A DNA stretch of 64,000 nt from the NCBI RefSeq assembly GCF_036785885.1, contig NC_092329.1:6386001-6450000 (forward strand), read 5' to 3'. Shown here in pieces: positions 57,409-64,000 of this stretch (position 1 is its first letter; each line of letters begins with the position of its first letter). The stretch comes from Coffea arabica. Lineage: Eukaryota; Streptophyta; Magnoliopsida; Gentianales; Rubiaceae. The notes under the pieces were generated by a model. That model searched no databases. It was not told where the DNA came from and worked only from the letters and a program-made list of their open reading frames with translations. The position numbers and the translations under genes are program-made.

Positions 57409-57915
57409 TTAGAACCCAGAATGACAGCTCCAACCACTCATGGTCATGGTAGACAACAACATAAGAGCCAATTCCTCCTCCACACTATTCTTCAGCAGCT
57501 GATGTTCAGCCTGTGATCGTTTATGCTCCGAGGCAACTTCCTCAGGCACCACCAAGCTCCGGCAAAGCGGGCAAGTAGCACGACAGCGCTGCAACCATTT
57601 CTCCAGGCAATTCTTGTGGAACACATGATTGCAATGCAGCTCTCTTGCTTCATCACCTTCTTCAATTTCGCACAAGCAGATGGAACATTCCGTTGCCTCC
57701 AAAGATGGCCTCAACTTCTTTCTGTATACAAATTTGCAGCTCTGCTTGTCGATCTGTGCCATGTACTCGTGCCTAGAGCTTTGACGCCTGTAAGAACTCC
57801 ATAAAATAACCGCAGATAAAATCAAGAACTTCAAAGCTTCAGGAAGAACTTTAGAGAAGCAAATTGAAGTGGCTTTGTAAATTGGAGACAAGAAGAATTT
57901 AGACAGAGCACCCAT
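57409..57915 (-). CDS. RING-H2 protein, copy 2 (RHA/XERICO-like)
   Basis: A 168-residue single-exon protein, paralogous to the plus-strand gene at 41906-42409. The N-terminal third has a hydrophobic run (ALKFLILSAVILW, residues about 24-37) that could be a membrane anchor. The RING-H2 ligands are CSIC, CNHVFHKNC and CPLC, with spacing C-x2-C-x14-C-x-H-x2-H-x2-C-x11-C-x2-C. The start is the Met of MGALSKF; the frame is open further upstream, but a TATA box about 90 bases before this Met supports the shorter form. It is likely an E3 ubiquitin ligase of the RHA/XERICO type with unknown substrate. It converges on copy 1 at a distance of about 15 kb. Confidence 0.87.
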   Translation of the reverse strand: MGALSKFFLSPIYKATSICFSKVLPEALKFLILSAVILWSSYRRQSSRHEYMAQIDKQSCKFVYRKKLRPSLEATECSICLCEIEEGDEARELHCNHVFHKNCLEKWLQRCRATCPLCRSLVVPEEVASEHKRSQAEHQLLKNSVEEELALMLLSTMTMSGWSCHSGF

Positions 57916-58001
57916 TTTTTCTTGCAAGAAAGACCAAAGGGTCGTCTGCACTCCGCAATTTGCAATTGTACGTGTGAGCAAATTAGCAGGCCAGGAAAAT
58001 A

Positions 58002-58015
58002 CTATATATATATAG
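58002..58015 (-). promoter_or_regulatory. TATA box of second RING-H2 gene
   Basis: CTATATATATATAG on the minus strand, about 90 bases upstream of the chosen start codon. Confidence 0.72.
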
Positions 58016-58756
58016 AAAGGTTGGTGAGGGCCACTTTTGTAGTTCAATGGATATCACGTACCTGGACAGTTGTTGATTGTTTGTTGACTCGTTTCTTCTA
58101 GATTCATAATCTATTATGTATCTGCTCCTCATCATCAAGACTCAAGTTGCTCATTTTATTCATGCAAAAAAATTTGGAATTTTCTTTCTTATAGCTTCCA
58201 AGAAATGAAGGTATTCTACTGTTCTGTACTGTATTCGTGCAAAAGTTCGCTCCAAGTGGGTATTGACCAACTGAGATGGCCGGCTTGGAATCTAGTTCAA
58301 GTAACTCCAAAGACTGATATTCTTGTGTTTTTTAAAGCTTGCAGTCTTGAGTTCGAGAATGTCTTCTTGTCCAGATGCTTTTGTCATTCATCTACAGCTT
58401 ATCCTTACAAAATTTCCATCCTAATTTAGGAACTATTGAAAGTTCATCAACCTTAAAAGACAGAATTGGACGGTAAGAAACATCCATGTAGAATGTTTGA
58501 TATGCATATTATGCCAAATTGAGAAGACAATTTGGTCAATTATTTTAAGTCTTTGCTTATGATAATGCAAAAAGGGGCCCTTTGACCATTTCTTAACGAT
58601 GATAATTAATGTCAAAGATGGAAGAGTATTTGAGAATGTATGTACATATTTGATTAATTGGTTGATAACGTTAGCAATTAGGCGTTGAACCAATTACATA
58701 GATTAGAGAAAAATGTAATATCACGTATTTAAACAGGATAATTACCAATAAGTCCA

Positions 58757-58763
<7 letters not shown>

Positions 58764-58801
<38 letters not shown>
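58764..58801. repeat. AG dinucleotide microsatellite
   Basis: About 19 uninterrupted AG units. Confidence 0.95.
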
Positions 58802-58804
<3 letters not shown>

Positions 58805-59190
58805 AAAGACAAATAACTAAAGCTTTTATAACCAAAATGGTAAATTTCTAGAAATAATGCTGAAAAATGTAATATTACATATTTACTTGGTAGACCTTCA
58901 GGCGTCGGACAAAGATGTGAGCGAGTGACGTAATTGAATTGAATCCGTCAATAATGTTTGACCAGTATTGCTGGTTAGATAACCCAAATGTATGCCAAAA
59001 CCTCATTAATTACTCTTTTTATACTACATATTATACATATTTTGCATGAGCTCCACTCTAAGTCTGGTCTTTGGAGGTTTTAACTACCGGAGAGAACTTG
59101 AATATTGGCTAGCGACTGTGTGGTGAGTGTCGACATACTGAGGGAAGGGATTAACCAAATAGCCAAGATTGACTCTGGTAGAACTTATTG

Positions 59191-59443
59191 ACGTCTGAAA
59201 ATTGAAATCTGAATTTCTTAAATTATTAAATTATTAAGTATTAAATCGGATACATTTGAACGTATATCGTATTAAGTGATAAGTGAATAGTTCGTCACTT
59301 ATTTTTGGAAGCAAATTTTGCTCAAAAAATTCAGTGCCACTCAATTAATTCAAATATTCAATTTTTGGTTATTAAACGAGTTTGAACATGTTAAGATCTG
59401 AATTCGTTAAGTTTAACTGTTGAACTGATTTATTAAACAGGAC
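59191..59443. repeat. interspersed repeat, TCTGAATCCATTAA family, copy 2
   Basis: Same family as 44671-44918. It is noticeably diverged but colinear over the full length, in the same orientation. Confidence 0.65.
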
Positions 59444-60850
59444 TTTAATCTTGACAATGGATTTTTTATTACATAAGTGGGTGTTACATCTCAATTACAC
59501 TACTACTTAATTTAATGCCGTAACTCTTGCACTATTTGGTGAATATGTTCATTGGGTTGATGTAACCGGTACACCAAGTACGTATGAATTTAACCTAATG
59601 CACAAGAAAGATACACATAATATTGCAAGATTTATAGTGTAATAGGGATATAACACATGAAAGTGCGATAAAAGATCCGGAGCCCTTAAAACTTTGGACT
59701 AGACCAGCGAGATGAGCAAATGGCAAAATAACCCTACTTTTGTGATATGGACTGAAACGTCCTCTTATACCATTCCCATTTCTACTTCCAATTGTAGACC
59801 TAATGCGCGCCTCACAAATCATGGACTTCCCTTAAATACTAAGCCGGTTTCCCTGAAAAAAAAAAAAAAAAAAAAGAAGGTATGCCATCAGATAATGCAC
59901 TATGTTTGGGCTTCTATATATGGGCTTTGCACATTGGGCCTCATCAACCCAAGATTAAAATCACCCTTGACCCAGTGGATGAGCAGTTACCGTTGATCCA
60001 TCATCCCAAGGTACGTATATAGATATCAATATACTATTCCAAAATTAATTTGAGTTTAACTAGTAGTGATATTAGTCAAATTAATCAAGAGATCTCAAAT
60101 CCTCTCTTTTCGACTTTTATAATCTTATTTTGCACCAAAAAAAATGCTAGTAATTTGATTGAGTTTATTAAATTGTATCTAAATTTAAGGCCAAATATAT
60201 AAGAAGGTGATCATTTCTAAACAACTTTTATACAGAAGTTTCTTATTTAGTTAAATTAGAAGTTTAAGGAATATAAAAATCTTAACATAATATTTTTTTT
60301 ATAATATGTATATAGAGAAAAAATAATTTTCACTGCTCCTATTTATATGTTTTCTATTCTTTTGTCATATTTTTTTTTGTTACACTCATTGAAATATTAC
60401 CTTGTCACCGATTTTGGCTGTTTTTTGTTTTCAACTAAATGGATAATTTACATCAAATTTTTGTAATTACAGCACATTAAAAAAAGGACTTTGAATTATT
60501 TATATTAAGATTTGTTTTAGTAGTAGTTAATAAAGGTCAAGAATACACTGAAAGCAAACATAAACCATTGCCTCTGACAACACCTCCCCCATCAATTCTA
60601 CATTCCTTCTACGTATACTGTACTGTACGTATACGCGTATAATTCATGGTGTACGTGCAGTTTAAGTTACTTTTAGCCTCAGAGCTCTTTCTTCTCCTAA
60701 ATTAACAAGATTGATTATTTTCCAGTATTATTGATTCCGATGAGCTGCAAGCCTGCAACTTTTTCCCCTTTGCAATTCATCGGGAACGGCGTCGTTTGTC
60801 AATCTAGGGTTCAGTGTGGAGCAAATTCTAGATAAATATTCAGTTGGCTG

Positions 60851-63800
60851 ATGAATTCTCAGCTGATGCCAATGACAAGAAGAACCAATACTAGCTGTGC
60901 TATCTGCGACAGCTCCAATCTTGCCTCAATCTGCCCTGTCTGCGTAAATTACAGGTATTTCAATTCAGAGACCAATATGTTCCCAAAAAATTTGTTTGTT
61001 TCTTTTTTTTTTTTTGGAATTTTAATTACACTTCATGGTTTGTTATCTGTTTTGCATGTGCAGATTGAATGAGTACAGTACTAATTTAAAGTCTCTGAAG
61101 AGTAAGAAGGATGCATTATATTCAAAATTAAGCGAAGCCCTTCTTGCAAAGGTTTGAGTGCCTGCAGCATTCTTTTGGTCTTTGCTAGCTTGTGTTTTAC
61201 TTGGCTTGCACTTGGTTATTTTTGTAAGTTATATGCTAACATAAATATGGGAGCTTTTTGATTCTCAACTTAGCTGACAATGTTGGTGGAATCGCGCTTG
61301 TTTATATGGTTACGTGTGATGTTGAAAACTTAGGATATATGTAGCTCTATCTATTGGCAAAGAAGTATTAAGAATGTTATTTTGTTAGGGAGCATGGTTT
61401 TCAAACTTTTAGCTGTGGGAACAGAGAGAGAGAGAGAGAGGGAGAAGGAATTGGGTTATTTACAATAGTGAAAGAGGGTAGAGAAAGAGAGGCAGAGAAT
61501 GAGAACAGCTGTTACGTGTGCTCATAAGATGTTATGGACTAAGAAAATGACATAGAACGTGATGCGCTGACTGAGCAGTGGTGGGATTGGGAATACTCGA
61601 ATGTCACCTAAAATTTGTCCTACCTTGAAAGAAAAAACTAAAATTGTGAATTTCAATTCTCGATTTTGCCTTGGCAGATGTAAAATATGAATTTTCTGAT
61701 GGATGACCTGACCTATTCATACCATCACTCATTTTTGAATGATTTTCATATATCTTCCTGCACTCGACAGGGAAAGACAGATGATCAGAAAAGTTGGTTG
61801 CTACTTCAAAAGGAGAAACTTATAAAAATGAAGGAGAAGCTCCATCTTCGACAACAAGAAGTTTTGCAAGGTTGAAAACTTATTGAGTTACTTTTTGCAT
61901 GCAAAACAAGGCTAATTAGTATCTTTTTATTTTTTTATTTTTCCCCCAGCTGCTAGACTAATTGATGTTTGTGCAGGAAAGTCAATGATCGAGGAGTTGT
62001 CTCATGATTTAGATGCCAAGTATAAATTGCTTGAGTCAGCCATGAGTGTGGTATCATATTTTAACTCTGGAATTTATTTTTTCAGTCAGATGCATATACA
62101 TTATGGAAAGTGATAATTGAGTTTCTGGGATCTGCATAATTTAATTTCTATTGATGATTATCTCATTGCAGCTGCAAAAGAATCAAGTGGAACAATTGGA
62201 AAAGTTCTATCCTAATCTTATTTGCACACAGAGTCTTGGACATGTAAGATGTTTCTCTACCCTATACATTCGGGCTTTTGACTTGAGTTGGGACATGATT
62301 CTACATATTGTTTATCATTATCTTGAGAACTTTTGGTGAACTTCATTTAATACTACAGCATATGTCAATTGCAGATGGCAATTACCTCTGAACTCCTAGA
62401 CAACCAGTCTGTCATTGTGAAACAGATATGCAAGTTATTCCCATTACGTCGGGTAAGATTCAGATGTTATTTTAGTGTTATTTGTCTTTTTTTTTTCCTT
62501 GTTGCCATGCTCTGACCAGGGGAGATTCAATAAGACTAAATTTTCTTGTTGCTGTGCAGCTGAATGTTGATGGTGATAGAAAAGATGGTTTCACTGGTCA
62601 ATATGACACCATTTGTAATGCACGCTTACCTAGAGGACTTGATCCACATTCTGTTCCACGTGATGAGCTTGCCGCCTCTTTGGGGTAATTGTTATACTGT
62701 ATACATCTATGCTTGCTACATTGGATGATGCGAGTTTAATGTATATATCATATAATTTATCCAGTGGCAGTCATTCAAATTACATTGTTTCCTTTTTCTT
62801 CACGAGTAGATGGTCAAATCTCTCCTTCCTTCAGTCTGTATGAACATAATGTTGGTACAAGAATTAGTTGCTGCTGAAACAGGGGTTGTTTGGTTAAAGT
62901 GAACATGAATAAAGTGTTGGGTAATCTCGAAAAAGAAAATAATAATTAGGAAGGAAGTCTTTGAGTCAGTTGTAACTGAATTTTAGTCATTTTTCTCTTC
63001 GTTAAGTTTCATCTGATGCAATGTTATGTAATTTTGACCACTTGATCACATATTTGAAGCGGGAATATCTGCCATATTTTTAATAGTTTTAGCTTGTCCA
63101 AGTCGATCATTTTTATTCCAGACCTGCAATGAAGAATGTAAAGGACACTTTCAGGACATATATGCATGTATGTATATTATCCAATCATGTTTATCTTCTC
63201 TCAGTTATCATTATTCTAAAATTCTGAGAAACAAAAGATTTTCTGTTTTGCATATTATATATTACCTCTCTCTATTGGATAGTAATCAACTGTTGAAATC
63301 AGATACATGGTGCAGCTTCTGAATCTTGTCGTTCATCATGTCTGTGCCCCTGCACTTCATAACTCAGGATTTGCGGTATGCTCATTAGTCATCTCTTTTT
63401 AATAATTTAATACTTGTGGCTGCATTTATATGTTCACTAAGTATAATTTTATACCATGTATATACCAGTAACTTGCAAGGATTTTTTAGGGGAGAGGTAT
63501 CTTTGGTGTTTGGATTGAGTAGTTATATTATCTGATTTTAGATCAACCTTGCAACTCATAGTGAATTTACTATATAAACTTAGATAAAGCGGTAAAGTTT
63601 TGTTATACACTCTTCACATCCATATTTGTCAAGTCTCATGCATCTACAGGAAAAGATAGAACTGGTGAAAATCATTTATAGAGATTATAGCATGCAAAAG
63701 TCTAGTTGTCTGTGTATGTTTTGTACACATGCTTTTCTGCTGGAGTGGATTTTTTATTGATATGCTTTTGAAAGGTCAGAATATCAGATATCATGCATGT

Positions 63801-64000
63801 ACAGAGAAAGACAGAAATGTGGAATCTTGTTTTCAGCAATTGCATGCAAAAGTCCTTGTGCATGCTCTAAACATGTTGGAATTCAATGTTCCTTCAGCTA
63901 TGGTATTTAAGAAAATAAATTATCATATCTCTTACTTACATACGTCATACTTGGCTTTGATAACTGAATCTCAGTTGGTTATTAATGAACAAGTTCACCT
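60851..64000 (+). CDS. ATG14: ATG14-like autophagy protein, 5' part
   Basis: Eight coding exons are visible: 60851-60954, 61064-61151, 61771-61870, 61950-62050, 62172-62243, 62375-62452, 62560-62684 and 63303-63375. All are GT-AG with agreeing phases, giving 247 residues before the window ends in the next intron. The N terminus has C-x2-C-x8-C-x2-C (CAIC, then CPVC; residues 16-31), a zinc-binding-type pair also found in ATG14/Barkor. A coiled coil follows (about 35-140). Then comes the ATG14/UVRAG-type segment with ARLPRGLDPHSVPRDELAAS and LGYMVQLLNLVVHHV. It matches the Arabidopsis ATG14 pair At1g77890 and At4g08540, subunits of the PI3K complex that starts autophagosome formation. The 3' end lies outside the window. 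Confidence 0.88.

Larger units (their letters stand above)
58016..60850. other. intergenic, second RING-H2 gene to ATG14-like gene
   Basis: It contains an AG microsatellite (58764-58801), the second copy of the interspersed repeat (59191-59443) and a 20-base A tract (about 59858-59875). The promoter of the ATG14-like gene occupies roughly the last 300 bases. No gene is supported. Confidence 0.5.

Overview
The window is nuclear DNA from a flowering plant, most likely a eudicot. Genes have plant-type GT-AG introns. Long AT-rich spaces between them are packed with small transposons. The proteins belong to plant families: a plastid PPR protein, an At4g37920-type plastid protein, a Glutaredoxin-DEP-DUF547 protein, plant ATG14 and RHA/XERICO-like RING-H2 proteins. 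I cannot name the species from sequence alone. No tRNA, rRNA, CRISPR array or bacterial operon was seen.

Layout. (1) 2.5-19.2 kb: five small intronless genes, all on the minus strand, form a tandem array of one short, basic, unrecognised protein family. The spaces between them hold MULE-like, MITE and SINE insertions. (2) 22.7-36.6 kb, all minus strand: a single-exon PPR gene like Arabidopsis At4g18520 (PDM1/SEL1), a two-exon TRM9-like tRNA methyltransferase, and a six-exon Glutaredoxin-DEP-DUF547 gene like At4g08550. Two hAT-type elements with exact 8-bp target duplications lie between the last two genes. (3) 38.3-39.8 kb: a fold-back element with arms of about 300 bp. (4) 41.9 and 57.9 kb: two paralogous RING-H2 genes in convergent orientation. 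Between them lie a SINE, a Pack-MULE at 45153-47056 and the six-exon gene for the At4g37920-type plastid protein. (5) 60.85 kb to the window end: the first eight coding exons of an ATG14-like autophagy gene, which runs off the window.

The most unusual object is the Pack-MULE. It has terminal inverted repeats of about 85 bp and a perfect 9-bp target duplication. It carries a full-length, intronless and decayed cytosolic glutamine synthetase copy, joined on the same strand to a GRAS-domain fragment. The same terminal repeat family bounds two other elements in the window (about 770-1914 and 38296-39821).

The genes do not form one pathway. They are separate housekeeping or regulatory loci: plastid RNA processing, tRNA wobble modification, a redox/DEP protein, ubiquitin ligases, a plastid protein and autophagy. 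The Glutaredoxin-DEP-DUF547 and ATG14 genes correspond to neighbouring Arabidopsis loci (At4g08550 and At4g08540), so that part looks like a conserved neighbourhood stretched by later insertions.
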